From Liolophura sinensis (Eukaryota; Mollusca; Polyplacophora; Chitonida; Chitonidae): 64,000 bases of DNA. The notes beneath the pieces were generated by a model. The model ran no database searches. It saw only the letters and a program-made list of their open reading frames with translations, and was not told where the DNA came from. The stretch covers positions 25,973,448 to 26,037,447 of the forward strand of contig NC_088296.1 of NCBI RefSeq assembly GCF_032854445.1. The letters are read 5' to 3'. Below, in pieces: positions 21,726-35,279 of the stretch (its first letter is position 1; each line of letters starts with the position of its first letter). A program made the translations under genes and the position numbers.

Positions 21726-22614
21726 TCAGATTATGTCTCTATTTACATTTACCAGGCAACAACTACGAAGTGCTTAACTGTACACGTCTATATATATGCA
21801 CTTTGTGGCTATTAACTGCACCATTTTGAAAAGTCTCAAAAGAGCAGAAACACATGAATGGTTTAAATACAGCCTATGCATGATGTTGTTATCACTTCAC
21901 TTGAGTTTTCGTTCATCGTACACTTCAATAGCTTAGCCAGCAAAGTCATATTCACTGTTGGATAGCGATTGTTTTAACCTTTTTATCGTTGGGCTAGACA
22001 TGTATTTAATACAGGCTGCCGTAGGAATACATGTACATGTAATCTGACTAAGAAGTGGACGAAAACAACTTGAAATTTGTTGATATCCGACATCAGGAGG
22101 CCCTTGCCCAGTCTCGATATGGTCATACATTTCATATGTTTTACTGATTAATTTGACCGTCTGCTCGTTGTGCTATGTAAAATTGGGACAAAGGTACTAA
22201 GTCAAACATAAACATGCTCAGCTATTGGACCCTGGCCTATATGTCTGACTGAAATATTTCATAGACCTCCCAATATTAAGTTAAGCGTGTTTGTTGTTAT
22301 GCTACCGTAAACCAGGTCATTGTCGTAAACAAGCACCTGCAACTAATCTCTTCATTTTTACCAAGCAGTAACTGTTCATACTTAAGATATTGTAGTGATT
22401 AAGGTTATGAAGAGCTGCAAAACAAAGGTCGTTCCAATTAGATAGAACATGCATTAGTATATAAGAGTAATGAAAACATGATGTCGTGACCGGTAGCGTC
22501 CCACTATACGGTATTTCTGACATGCGGAGTAAAGTCACCCTGACATTTCCGAACATCGCCAAACATGTGCTTTGTTTTGACGCAAGAAATTGATTGTTTG
22601 GGGGGTATTTTAGC
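21726..22614. other. Upstream region and likely 5' UTR of RFX exon 1, unit 1
   Basis: No coding feature is visible. As it lies directly upstream of the RFX start codon it should hold promoter or leader sequence, but I see no convincing core promoter motif. Copies lie at about 33147-34035 and 44567-45455. Confidence 0.35.
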
Positions 22615-22946
22615 ATGAGTCAAGTGTTATTGACTGCTAAAGATGCCCAGGATAACATAAACAACAACAACGTAGCGGATTTATCACCGCTGAGTCGTGC
22701 GGAGTTCGATCTGAAGAGCGGATCTTGCCGTGAACATGGGGATTCCAAGACTGGGGAAATCCCGCTCTGTAACGCGGGCAGCAATCTGGTTAAAGCCATG
22801 GGAGTGACGAATTTTGACAGCTCCAAGTCCATGCTATGGCGAAGTGTGGCTCCAGTATCGCAGCCCACCACCCCCAGTAGCCAGAATGACAACAACAGCA
22901 GGGGACGGGTGGCCAAAATTGAGGAAGGACTGGACAATTCTGTTGG
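22615..22946 (+). CDS. RFX5/7: RFX5/7-type transcription factor, first coding exon, unit 1 copy
   Basis: ATG at 22615 opens 110 codons plus two bases up to the donor GG-GTAAAG at 22947. The last residues, RVAKIEEGLDNSVG, join in phase to PEAKVRINKIL of exon 2 (48279), which identifies the exon. Most of the peptide is polar and low in complexity (DNINNNN, SQPTTPSSQNDNN), as usual for RFX5/7 N-termini. It has cysteine (TGT) where units 2 and 3 have arginine (CGT). To reach exon 2, a transcript from here would have to skip over two more units. It is therefore either an alternative first exon or a non-functional duplicate. Confidence 0.75.
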
Positions 22947-23858
22947 GTAAAGAAAAAAAAAGTGTTGCCATGTTTGCATGTTTGGGAGATGAGGTCGAAT
23001 GGAAGGATGAGTCATGCGTGCTAGCGAACTCATCGCTGTCAAAAATAAGAGTCAGTAACTAAGTCTGTGTTTCTAATGCTACATATAGTAAACACATGTT
23101 AAACTAGTGTACTACCGCTAGCTTCTATGTCCCTCACATCTGACATCCATACCTTTGAGTGAACACACAGACAGCTTGTACTGAATGTGTAACAGGTTCC
23201 TGCAGCACAGCGGTCGTGGCTGAATGGTTTTGTTATTTATACTTATACATTGGTGTCTTTTTTTATTTTGTTTGACTTTCCAGGTATCTCAAATGGTAGC
23301 CCTTATAGATTGACTCAGTGTGCTATAACTTAAAATTCTAGCATTCATTGTAACACAGAGTCCATCTCTGCCTTAAAAAAAAAATGGTACAGATTTCAAT
23401 CTCCCACGTCCTTTCAACTCAGGACGATCAAACTCACCTCCTCTACTCGTTTCTATGTAAGTTTCTAGTGGAATCTTAAATACTGTCCTCTTAGTTTACT
23501 ATCTTAACCAGTGACACTAGTTAATTCCTTGTCAAATGGTGAAGGTATGGGGAAAGAGCGTCCCAGCCAAGTGAGCTGCGCGTCCGGGGGTCTGTGATCC
23601 CCGTCCGACGGAAAACTTGCATTGCCGGAAATGCTTTCGTTGCGTCAAAAGGGTAGTTTTACATCTAACATCAGGATAAGTGGCCTAAAATATTGTATAT
23701 TAGTAAGCTTTGTAATCCTCTTAGTCAAATGGGATCCTTAATTGCAAGGCTTGCTGCTGTACCCGATTCGATAGATATGACATCTGACTATAATTCCGGG
23801 GTCACCACGGCAGGGAATTTTCTCATTCCACTGAAGGCATTCTAGTGCTTAATTTCAT
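22947..23858. other. RFX intron 1, unit 1 part
   Basis: Sequence after the exon 1 donor. I see no further exon with a supportable frame. It contains a run of ten A near 23378. Copies lie at about 34368-35279 and 45788-46698. Confidence 0.4.
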
Positions 23859-24076
23859 GGGGCTGGGTGGCGTGGTGGATGACCACGCTTGTAGAACTGT
23901 GCAAATGGGGCTGCTGTAAGACAAGTGGGGTAGTTGTCAGTGACTTGCCAGTGATCAGTGGTTTACCCTGGTTCCTTCCGGGGTTACCTCCACCCACCTG
24001 ACAATACTGACCCACCGTCATATGAGTGAAATACTCATAAGTATGGCATGAAACAATAATCAGTCAGTCAGTCAAA
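23859..24076 (+). mobile_element. Second SINE-like repeat, unit 1
   Basis: The repeat runs from ggggctgggtggcgtggtgg to catgaaacaataatcagtca with a short CAGT/TCAG run at the end. Its layout (head, ggtttaccctggttccttcc body, gtgaaatactcataagtatg tail) parallels the main SINE, but the sequence is distinct, so it is probably a different SINE family sharing a related tail. Copies are at 35280-35497 and 46699-46916. Confidence 0.6.
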
Positions 24077-24244
24077 TATCTTACAGGATAAATAAAATGT
24101 TAATTGAAACTGATTTTGGAAGCCCACCATTTCATTAGTTGCTGTAACAACTAAATCTTTCATATATTATCCCTCCAGTCTTCCAAGATTTCTTCCGAGG
24201 GTCAGTCTGATGCCGAGCTTAAGTTTAAGCAGTTTGAGTTAAAG

Positions 24245-26683
24245 TTGAGATTGGAGAAAGAGGAAAGAGAGAAAGAGAGGGAATATGAGGAAAAAGAGAA
24301 AGAGAGGGAACATGAGATACAGTTAGAAAAGTTGAAAATGCAGAGAGAGGAAAGAGAGAGGAAAGTGCAGAGAGAGGAGAGAGAGAGGCGAGAAAGAGAG
24401 AGGGAAAGAGAATTGGAGTTCGAAATGAAAAAGTTAGAGGTAGAGAGAGGTGAGAAACCGGGTCCTTCCGGTAGACAGGGTTCAGGATTTGATGTGACCA
24501 AATACATTCGGTTAGTTCCATCCTTTAAGGAAAAAGAGGTGGATAAATATTTTCTGCATTTTGAGAAAATTGCAAATAGTTTGAAGTGGCCTAAAGAGTT
24601 CTGGACTATGTTATTACAGAGTGTGCTAATTGGAAAGGCCAGGGAAATTTACACTCAGTTAAGTGTAGAGAATGCTTCCAATTATGACTATGTGAAAGAG
24701 GTAATTTTGAAGGGTTATGAATTGGTGCCTGAAGCTTACCGCCAGAAGTTTCGTAACTGTGAAAAAGGTAGAGATCAGACATACGTTGAGTTTGGTCGAG
24801 CTAAGGAGCAGTTGTTTGATCGCTGGTGTACAGCCAAGAAAATAGGCAAGGATTTTGAAAGTTTGCGTCAGCTTGTGCTGGTAGAAGAGTTCAAGCGTTG
24901 TATTCATAATGATGTAAAGGTGTTCGTTGATGAGCAGAAGGCGAGTACACTTGAAGAGGCAGCCAGTTTAGCTGATGATTATTCCTTGACACATAAGGTT
25001 ACATACACGGGTAAGCCATTTAATTCATTTATACGTAGAAATACCCAGTCACATGCAACAGGTAGAGGTAGCTCTACACAGAAGAGTTCTACACCAGGCT
25101 CCAATGGTTCTACAGCTCATGGTTCACGTAGTTCAGATTGGAATGGTAGTCCTCGAAATAGGGTCACTTGTAATTTTTGCAAGCGGGTAGGTCACGTGAT
25201 GAGTGAATGTTACAAGTTGAAAAGGATACGGGAAGCCCAGAATGAGTCTAAGCCCACAGGTCTTTGTGTTGCAATGCACAAAACATTGCCGGAAGTTACA
25301 TCAGCAGTTAAAAGCAGATCTGAGTTAGCTGATACGGGATTGGATAAGATTCCCAAATGCTCTATGGATAGCTTCGCTCCGTTTATCAATTCTGGTTCAA
25401 TGTCGCTTAGAAGCGACATGTCTTGTGCTACCCCTATAAAGATATTAAGGGATACTGGGGCATCTCAATCTCTGTTGTTGATGAATACTCTGTCCTTTTC
25501 TGAAGAGTCATACTCTGGGGTTCGTGCCCTTATTAGAGGTGTAGAGTCTAGTGACTTTGTCAGTGTTCCCCTTCATGATATTTATTTGTCATCAGATTTG
25601 ATATCTGGACCTGTCAGGGTAGGCATTAAGTCTTCATTACCTTTTGAGGGTATTCATTTGTTATTGGGAAATGACTTAGCACATGATAAAGTTACTGTTG
25701 ATCCCTTAATGGTTGATAAGCCTTCTTCTCTGAATTCAGTCACAGAGCCAGTTGAAAGCGAGATAGCGGGTTTATATCCGTCCTGTGTTGTTACAAGAGC
25801 TATGTCTAGAAAAGTCAGTACTGACCAGGGTAGTACTGTTGATTTGAGCGAGACTTTTCTCAGCAACATGTTGGATGGAGATTCTTCCAAATTAGACAGC
25901 CAGCAGGAAGTAGATACTAATTCTGTTAGTGGTGATCAGCGATTTTGTAGGACTGAGTTGATTGCTGAACAACACAGTGATCCAAGTATTTCTTGCTTGT
26001 TTAATGATGCAGCTAAAGATGGTGAATCTTTACCTGACCCATGCTACTACTATGTCAAGTCTGGCATATTGATGCAGCAGTGGAGGCCTCCCGATGTTTC
26101 GTTGGAGGATGAATGGGCAGTTAAGCATCAGGTAGTTGTGCCCAAGTCTTATCGTAAAGACATACTGACCATAGCGCATGAAACGCCGTTAGCAGGTCAT
26201 TTAGGTGTTAATAAGACCTATCATAAGATTTTCAGTCATTTTTATTGGCCAGGAATAAGAAAAGATGTTACTGAATTTTGCAGGTCTTGTCATGCATGTC
26301 AGTTAGTGGGGAAACCTAACCAGACAATCCCCAAGGCAGCCTTGAGGCCTATTCCTGCAATTGGTGAGCCATTCAGTAGAATCTTAATAGATTGTGTTGG
26401 TCCGCTACCTAAGACAAAGTCTGGAAATCAGTATATGTTAGCTATAATGTGTACTTCAACTCGTTTCCCTGAGGCAATTTCATTAAGGCATATTACTGCC
26501 AAGACTGTAATTAAGGCTTTAGTTAAGTTCTTCACCATGTTTGGTCTGCCTAAGTCAGTACAGTCAGACCAGGGTTCAAATTTCATGTCTGGTGTGTTCC
26601 AACAAGTTATGCATGAGCTAGGTATTAGCCAGTATAAATCCTCAGCTTATCACCCACAAAGTCAAGGGGTGTACCTTTGTTAA
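24245..26683 (+). pseudogene. gag-protease-integrase frame, unit 2
   Basis: Same frame as 12642-15263 from gag onward, with the CCHC knuckle, DTGAS protease and integrase zinc finger and two Asp, ending at the same premature stop. It has no native start, since the gag N-terminus lies outside the unit. Confidence 0.85.
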
Positions 26684-27780
26684 TGTTTGCTGTAAGAGAG
26701 TCTGTACAAGAGTCACTTAGATTTAGTCCATTTGAGCTTGTGTTTGGCCATACCGTGCGTGGTCCACTACAGTTGTTCAAGGAAAAGTTTGTGTCTGGTG
26801 ATAGTGACAATGTTAACCTATTACAGTATGTGTCAAGATTTCGTACTAAGCTCAACAGAGTATGTGAGTTAGCCAGAGAGAATCTTACAGCTTCTCAGAA
26901 GAGTATGAAAACTAAGTATGACAAAGAGACAGTAAGACGCAGATTTGAAGTTGGTCAGAAGGTATTGGCCTTACTTCCAGTTAGTGGTAAGCCACTTGAA
27001 GCTCGTTATTTTGGACCTTATGTAGTAGACAAGAGGCTAAGTGATCTTAATTATATTATTTTCACTCCTGGTCGGCGCAAATCTAGACAACTTTGTCACA
27101 TTAACATGTTAAAGCCATATGTAGACAGAGATAGCACTGATCTCAATGTTGTACATCCTAGTGGAGTTGTTATCTCTTGTTTTCCAGTGCCAAGTTGTAA
27201 GAGAGCGTTAAAGCGTTTTTTGGGCATGGCAGGTTATTATCGAAAGTTCTGTAGGAACTTTTCATTTGTTAGTGAGCCATTAACTCAGCTGTTAAAGAAA
27301 GGTGCTAAGTTCTTGTGGTCCATTGAGTGTCAGAGATCTTTTGATAGATTAAAGGCCATGCTAAGCAGCGGCCCCATACTTGTAGCACCTGGTTTTAATT
27401 TACCATTTAAGCTAGCTGTTGATGCTAGTGATATATCTGCTGGGGCAGTTTTGTTACAGGAAAATGAAACAGATCACGTTGATCACCCTGTATTTTTTTT
27501 CTCTCGCAAATTTGACAAGTGCCAGAGAAATTATTCGACAATAGAAAAGGAGTGTCTGTCCTTGATTCTAGCATTACAGCATTTTGAAGTATATGTGACT
27601 TCGTCAAGTTACCCCATTGCTGTGTATACAGATCACAATCCCTTGACCTTCTTGCACAAACTAAAAGGTAAAAACCGAAGATTGTTACGGTGGAGTTTGC
27701 TTTTGCAAGAATTTAATCTAGAGATTAGACACATAAAAGGGAAAGATAATGTGATTGCTGATTGTTTGTCACGTGTCTAG
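26677..27780 (+). pseudogene. Integrase C-terminus / RNase H frame, unit 2
   Basis: Identical in length (367 codons) and in sequence by eye to 15257-16360 of unit 1, with RNase H intact and the RT core missing. Confidence 0.85.
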
Positions 27781-27894
27781 TTGGTTTTCTGCAGCTTTGT
27801 TTTTAAAGACTGTGGTAAACGTTATTATTATTCATAATTATGAATATGTTAAAGAAAGTTTTATGCAAAACTTTCTTTCCCTGAAGGGTGAGGG

Positions 27895-28483
27895 TGTTAT
27901 GTATGACTATTTAACGTCTTCATGTACTGTTAGTCTGCGGACCTTTGTGAAAGCATAACAGGCCCTGTTATATATGTACAGCGCGGACCTGATGGAAAGC
28001 ACCTTGTTCAATGCTCTGTTTATTTAACTGGCTGTTCATTGGCTGTTAAACTCTGTGTTTAAAAATAGTTGAATCCACCTGGCACGTATATAAGCCGTGT
28101 TTTCTGTGCAGAGGGGAGGTATTTTTGCTGTGTTGTGCTCTGCGGGTGTGACGTCATTCAAAGGCTTGACTGTTCCAGCTCTGTGTAACCTGTGTACTGT
28201 GTTCGCGTTCGCTAACCTAGCGAAGTACCGGACGGGGACAATTTGTGAATTGTGTGTTTATCCCATGGTCTTTACGTTGGATCTCCTGGAATTCGTTCCT
28301 TGGGATGCAAAGGTGAACTGGAAACTTTTAAAGACCGGTAATACTGATGTGTATGTTTTTTTATGTTGTTGTTGTTGAACTGTCTGTAGAACTGTACGTC
28401 TCATTTTATATATAAAGCATTGTTTACATTGTAATATTGAGTCACTGAGTCTGTTTTCTGTTGCTGTTTTCAATACCGTAACA
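27895..28483 (+). repeat. 3' LTR, unit 2
   Basis: Matches the deleted 3' LTR of unit 1, so the 410-bp deletion predates the triplication. Confidence 0.9.
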
Positions 28484-29326
28484 ATAAATAATACACGAAA
28501 TAATACACGAGTCCACGAAATGGGCCGCCTTGTCGCCATTAGATGCTTGTTACATCTATAAAGCCGTATATGGGCTGTCGTGTAATCTTATCCTTCCTAT
28601 CCTATTGACGTAGACTAAGACGAAACGTGTACACTGTGCTGTAAAGCTGTTATGAACTCTCATACAAACACGGACGTGGAGATGGCCTACATCGGAACTA
28701 TCATTCTCTCCTGGACTCGCTTTCAGCAAAACGAAACCCTTCATGAATGTTGCCCACTTGCTATACCCGGTATTCCTCTCTTGTTGTCGGTTTGTTGTCG
28801 ACATAGATGTACAACTGGTCAGTCACTCATGTATTTTGTGTATGTACGGTAACAGTAATAGCCTTATCAGAATTACACTTTCGGGATGTAAAACATACTA
28901 AGGTAAGGTATGGTATAACAAGACAAACACAAACACCACCTTATCACAAATTTGCCGCTCTGTTGTGACATACACGTAAAAATCAAGTTGAAATTCCAAG
29001 GAAATATATTGCCCAAATCAGTGAGTTTAAGTTTCATACCACAACCATTTCTATACATGAACATGTATTTGTACGGAGCCTCACGTATATACAGATGTTT
29101 GAGTGTATGTCTCAGTGTATGTTGTGTCTCTTTAGGGCGGGAGGAGGGAGGGGGGTGTTAAGTCGCGAGACGTGGCCGCTACTTGTATAGGCTCTTCCAC
29201 TCAGTACTCAGGTACAAATATTGTTTGGACTTGGCCTGTAGTCCGCATTTAGGGCCTGACAGCTCTCAATTAAAAAGGCACCATCGTACAATCGTTAACA
29301 TATTAGAAATGATAGGAAAATCTCAC

Positions 29327-29466
29327 CTCATAACATGCGTTAACATCAGCGCCTCTTTCTTCTTTCTAAGTTCCCGAACGGTTGTAACATCGCCGTCTAA
29401 CACAGCCCTTCGCAAACTGCGTTGTATTTCACTGTGTGCAGATAAAAATGTCGCCGTCTTGTACAT
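29327..29466 (-). CDS. Possible ankyrin-type first exon, unit 2
   Basis: Copy of 17907-18046 without visible change, including the apparent two-base frame change before the GADVNA-like coding stretch and the GTGAGA donor. In this unit anything spliced leftward would run into the unit 2 retrotransposon remnant. Confidence 0.3.
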
Positions 29467-30037
29467 ACGGAAGTGAAAGTACAGTGGCGGAGAATGTTTG
29501 CGACGTTTTTGCGTTTTGTTGTGATGAGTGATTGTCTGATCTGGCTCTGTAGGGCGAGGTATGACAACCGGACTCTCTCGCATCTGTCGCCGCCCCCAAG
29601 ATCATTCACAGTTACGCCCCTTGCATTTCAGCACAATTGCGAAATTTGACCAAACATGGTGTTCATCGAAGAGCTTACGTTGAAGTTTGTGATCGACGAT
29701 TAATTACACTCTTATACGATTTTTCGATTGCCACTTTCAGCGTATTGATGATCCAAATACCGCATTCAGCACAGTGATAAACTGATTACCGTATTCAGCA
29801 TAATGATGATCCGATGACCGCATTCAGCATAGTGATATCCAATTACCGCACTGATCATAGTGATGAAGTGATAACCGTATTCAGCATATATTGATGAACT
29901 GATAATGATCTCATGGCTTATCACACTACCCAAACCCAAACAGTGAACGCTTCTCTTCTGACTTTACTTTTGCCTGTGTTAGACTTATTTTACAAAACAA
30001 TGCTTTTCAGTTTGGAAACAAAACTATATCCAAACAT

Positions 30038-30312
30038 AGGGGCCTCCGTGGCTCAGTCGGTTAGCGCGCTACCGCAGCGTAATGACCCAGAAGCCTCTCA
30101 CCAATGCGGTCGCTGTGAGTTCAAGTCCAGCTCATGCTGGCTTCCTCTCCGGATATAAAAAGTGGGAAGGTCTGACAGCAACCTGCGGATGGTCGTGGGT
30201 TTCCCTCGGGCTCTGTCCGGTTTCCTCCGACCATAATGCAGGCCATCGTCGTATAAGTGAAATATTCTTGAGTACGGTGTAAAACACCAATCACATAATA
30301 ATAATAATAATA
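30038..30312 (+). mobile_element. Full-length tRNA-derived SINE, unit 2
   Basis: Copy of the SINE at 18618-18892 carried along by the segmental triplication, with the same flanking ATATCCAAACAT repeats. It is not an independent insertion. Confidence 0.92.
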
Positions 30313-30479
30313 ATATCCAAACATTGGGAACTGCTGTGGGAACCAAGTTTCCCATACCTATGCCACACTAGGTTGGCTATTTAAACACCATATTATATAA
30401 AAATTGTTAACAAACCTTCAGCCTTGAAGCTTCAAATTCTGTGAAACAGTCATTTAAGCGGTATGACTGTTTCATCATT

Positions 30480-32951
30480 TGAAACATTAAACTTGAAGAT
30501 GTAAAATCCTTTCATCAAATGTTAAATGATCTTGATGACAATAGGCCTAAACAATTTACCGTGGAAACTTGATGACAATAGGCCTAAACAATTTACCGTG
30601 GAAACTTGATGACAATAGGCCTAAACAATTTACCGTGGAAACTTGATGACAATAGGCCTAAACAATTTACCGTGGAAACCAGTGAACATGAACTGCCCTT
30701 TCTTGACATCCTACTAAAAAGAAAAGATTATAAAATAATAACTGACATATACTAGAAACCAACAGATACCAAACAGTATTCATCTTTCAAATCATGTCAC
30801 CAGGGCACAGTAAAACCGTACAATTTAGCAAGACGGATATGTACCGTTGTTTTGGACTACATGATATAAGGCTAAAGGAACTTTTCTACTGAGTACGCTG
30901 TGAAACTTATTGATGGAGGATATATCTTGGCTCGCTCTATTGATCTACACCTTTTAAGAGCACCCTTAGCGCGTGCACCTGACTCTCATCCTTTAGCATA
31001 TAAATCTTCATTTAAAGGAGAACCCCAACGACTTTATTTTCACACTAAATATTCCCTAAAACTATGTTAGTGTGCAAACTGCATTAAATATACTATGTTG
31101 ACTATATTATATATTAAATATATTATGATTAGTTCAATAGGTGGCAAAATCGTCCGAACGCTGTTTATACCTAATATATATTTATTTTATTTATTTATTT
31201 AATTAGTGTTATACGTTGTACTCAAGAATATTTCACTTATACGACGGCGGTCAGCATTATGGTGGGAGAAAACCTGGCAGAGCCCGGGGGAAACTCACGA
31301 CCATCCGCACGTTGCTGACACCTAGTATATATAACAAGACACATCTTCAATGAATTGGAAGACATAACTGGACATGAAACATGGAAAAATGATCCAGTCT
31401 CAACCAAACGACACTTGTTCGGAAGCTGATACATTAGGCTTCACGCTGATGTATGAGTACACAAAGGAAGATGCTTTCTCGTGGCTACTCGAAACCCGAA
31501 GGTTTGTAGGTTTATGATCCATGCATATTAGGCCTACCCACTGTGTGCTATTCCAGAAGACATCGTCTGACTTGATCTATAATTACGAGGATCCATTCAG
31601 TCCCGCCAGCGGATTGTGAGTTGGAGCAACAACAGTCTGTCACTCAACACACGTGAAAGTAACAGTGGAGCCAATCTTTAATGTTTTAAAAAAGTATCAC
31701 CGGCAAAAATAGATCTATCAGGTTTAAATTATATTGAATGGAAATAGCGATTAGTATAAAACATAGAATACCAGTTTAGATTTGGTCTGGGTCCCCGTTA
31801 TGGACTTCAAAGTATACGCCATGCTGCGGTGTGTGAAAGGCGCAGCGGTCTGTAGGCCTAGGCGAGGAGTGAACTGAGGAAGGGGACCGTTATGCAGCCT
31901 AGCGCTTGACCGTTGTAGAGCAAAGGCTAGCGGCTCCATACACTTCGTGTCACAAGCTACTGTTTCAAACAAGCAAGTAGCTAAACAACTTCTGCATTCT
32001 GGAAGTGAAAATTAGGACATCTCTTTCGTTTGGCTTCTTGTGGGGAAAATATAAAGCTCGCCATAAGCCACGCATGGCTGAATTAGCAAGTCATACACGA
32101 CTACTATCTGGCCGATATTTTCTAAATCTGTGCCAGTTTTAGGCCATGCATGTAAATTTACCGTATCCTGCGTTGTGTTACTGCGGTCACAAGTCACAGT
32201 TGGGCATGTATTAATGTCGAAAATAACTGTAAAAGATTAGCGATTGTTTCCCGCTGTCTGTGTTGTAGCCTACAGCCACAACTGCTTGCTGTAAATGTAC
32301 AGCTGTGACGTCACAAGGTCAACATTGGTTCAATCGAAACCAGGTAGATTTTCTGATGTTTGGTGACCAAACTCTGCCGTTTTCCTTCCGTTTTCGACAT
32401 TTTAAACAATCGGAATGGACATCAAACTACCAATCAGTAATTTGGAAGTCCCAGCACTGGGGATCCACTTTAACCCGAACAATGACAACGTATATGCTGC
32501 CATTCAAACCCACCAAATTCTCTTACAGTCCAATGAACGACTTCGTCCTGCATTTCAGGAAACAAAATTTGTAAAAGCAAACACACAAGCTGAGAACTTG
32601 ACACAACTATTTACCAGGGCCAAATTCGGTTTGAACTATATGGAGACGTTCTCTGTCAGCAAATGCCATGATAAACAATGTAAATGTTGTAGGCCATAAT
32701 CATGTAACAGTTGAGTCCAAATTTCAGTTAACAAATGCTGAAAAGCCATTTATCATATATTAATATATGCAGGTATGAATTGTAACTCTAAGAATTTGAT
32801 GTACGTCCTAGTCTGTAATGGATGTCAGAAACGTTATCTAGGAGAAACTGGAGATACTCTGCGCAACAGAACCAGGGTTCATCCACAACAAATTAACGCT
32901 GATTCTTTTCGACATCTTAAAGTCAGTAAACACATTTGGGTATAGGCCTAT
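30480..32951 (+). mobile_element. Penelope-like element relic, unit 2
   Basis: Copy of 19060-21530, with the linker at 32415-32699 and the GIY-YIG segment at 32775-32945, the same stops, the same four 37-base repeats and the same internal SINE fragment. Confidence 0.75.
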
Positions 32952-34035
32952 AGGCCTAAGCAAAATGTTATGAATACATTTTCAGTATTAACCTTTTTAA
33001 ATTATTTTCGGAGGATAATACAAAACGTGTATAAAACAGCTTTGTTTCATTGTGAGGGTGTTAGCCTACTAGGCCCTTTGTTTTGTTTGATTAACCTGTA
33101 GGCCTAATTGTAGGCCTATAGGCCTAGCCTACCTGTCTAACCGCTGTCAGATTATGTCTCTATTTACATTTACCAGGCAACAACTACGAAGTGCTTAACT
33201 GTACACGTCTATATATATGCACTTTGTGGCTATTAACTGCACCATTTTGAAAAGTCTCAAAAGAGCAGAAACACATGAATGGTTTAAATACAGCCTATGC
33301 ATGATGTTGTTATCACTTCACTTGAGTTTTCGTTCATCGTACACTTCAATAGCTTAGCCAGCAAAGTCATATTCACTGTTGGATAGCGATTGTTTTAACC
33401 TTTTTATCGTTGGGCTAGACATGTATTTAATACAGGCTGCCGTAGGAATACATGTACATGTAATCTGACTAAGAAGTGGACGAAAACAACTTGAAATTTG
33501 TTGATATCCGACATCAGGAGGCCCTTGCCCAGTCTCGATATGGTCATACATTTCATATGTTTTACTGATTAATTTGACCGTCTGCTCGTTGTGCTATGTA
33601 AAATTGGGACAAAGGTACTAAGTCAAACATAAACATGCTCAGCTATTGGACCCTGGCCTATATGTCTGACTGAAATATTTCACAGACCTCCCAATATTAA
33701 GTTAAGCGTGTTTGTTGTTATGCTACCGTAAACCAGGTCATTGTCGTAAACAAGCACCTGCAACTAATCTCTTCATTTTTACCAAGCAGTAACTGTTCAT
33801 ACTTAAGATATTGTAGTGATTAAGGTTATGAAGAGCTGCAAAACAAAGGTCGTTCCAATTAGATAGAACATGCATTAGTATATAAGAGTAATGAAAACAT
33901 GATGTCGTGACCGGTAGCGTCCCACTATACGGTATTTCTGACATGCGGAGTAAAGTCACCCTGACATTTCCGAACATCGCCAAACATGTGCTTTGTTTTG
34001 ACGCAAGAAATTGATTGTTTGGGGGGTATTTTAGC

Positions 34036-34367
34036 ATGAGTCAAGTGTTATTGACTGCTAAAGATGCCCAGGATAACATAAACAACAACAACGTAGCGGA
34101 TTTATCACCGCTGAGTCGTGCGGAGTTCGATCTGAAGAGCGGATCTTGCCGTGAACATGGGGATTCCAAGACTGGGGAAATCCCGCTCCGTAACGCGGGC
34201 AGCAATCTGGTTAAAGCCATGGGAGTGACGAATTTTGACAGCTCCAAGTCCATGCTATGGCGAAGTGTGGCTCCAGTATCGCAGCCCACCACCCCCAGTA
34301 GCCAGAATGACAACAACAGCAGGGGACGGGTGGCCAAAATTGAGGAAGGACTGGACAATTCTGTTGG
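34036..34367 (+). CDS. RFX5/7: RFX5/7 first coding exon, unit 2 copy
   Basis: Same 110-codon frame and GTAAAG donor as the unit 1 copy. It encodes the same peptide as unit 3, with arginine at the one variable residue. It lies 5' of another retrotransposon remnant and the unit 3 first exon, so its use would need splicing across 11 kb. Confidence 0.75.
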
Positions 34368-35279
34368 GTAAAGAAAAAAAAAGTGTTGCCATGTTTGCAT
34401 GTTTGGGAGATGAGGTCGAATGGAAGGATGAGTCATGCGTGCTAGCGAACTCATCGCTGTCAAAAATAAGAGTCAGTAACTAAGTCTGTGTTTCTAATGC
34501 TACATATAGTAAACACATGTTAAACTAGTGTACTACCGCTAGCTTCTATGTCCCTCACATCTGACATCCATACCTTTGAGTGAACACACAGACAGCTTGT
34601 ACTGAATGTGTAACAGGTTCCTGCAGCACAGCGGTCGTGGCTGAATGGTTTTGTTATTTATACTTATACATTGGTGTCTTTTTTTATTTTGTTTGACTTT
34701 CCAGGTATCTCAAATGGTAGCCCTTATAGATTGACTCAGTGTGCTATAACTTAAAATTCTAGCATTCATTGTAACACAGAGTCCATCTCTGCCTTAAAAA
34801 AAAAATGGTACAGATTTCAATCTCCCACGTCCTTTCAACTCAGGACGATCAAACTCACCTCCTCTACTCGTTTCTATGTAAGTTTCTAGTGGAATCTTAA
34901 ATACTGTCCTCTTAGTTTACTATCTTAACCAGTGACACTAGTTAATTCCTTGTCAAATGGTGAAGGTATGGGGAAAGAGCGTCCCAGCCAAGTGAGCTGC
35001 GCGTCCGGGGGTCTGTGATCCCCGTCCGACGGAAAACTTGCATTGCCGGAAATGCTTTCGTTGCGTCAAAAGGGTAGTTTTACATCTAACATCAGGATAA
35101 GTGGCCTAAAATATTGTATATTAGTAAGCTTTGTAATCCTCTTAGTCAAATGGGATCCTTAATTGCAAGGCTTGCTGCTGTACCCGATTCGATAGATATG
35201 ACATCTGACTATAATTCCGGGGTCACCACGGCAGGGAATTTTCTCATTCCACTGAAGGCATTCTAGTGCTTAATTTCAT

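Larger units (their letters stand above)
12776..24195 (+). repeat. Tandem triplication, unit 1 (11,420 bp)
   Basis: The block from CGAGGGTCAG inside gag to ATTTCTTC in the RFX first intron is repeated directly at 24196-35616 and 35617-47035. At the joints ATTTCTTC is fused to CGAGGGTCAG with no clear shared bases, so the joint looks blunt. Unit 1 alone is preceded by the intact 5' part of the retrotransposon. Unit 1 differs from both other units at several positions, for example 17266, 17381, 18940, 20488, 20912 and an arginine/cysteine difference in RFX exon 1. Confidence 0.95.
24196..28483 (+). mobile_element. Partial Gmr1-like retrotransposon, unit 2
   Basis: Begins abruptly inside the gag coiled coil at the segmental joint and lacks 5' LTR, primer binding site and gag N-terminus. 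It ends with a 3' LTR at 27895-28483. The internal sequence matches unit 1 throughout, including both inherited deletions. Confidence 0.92.

Noticed and set aside
22620-23042. Minus-strand 140-codon frame, also in units 2 and 3
   Set aside because: Antisense shadow of RFX exon 1, which is identified by its phase-correct join to exon 2.
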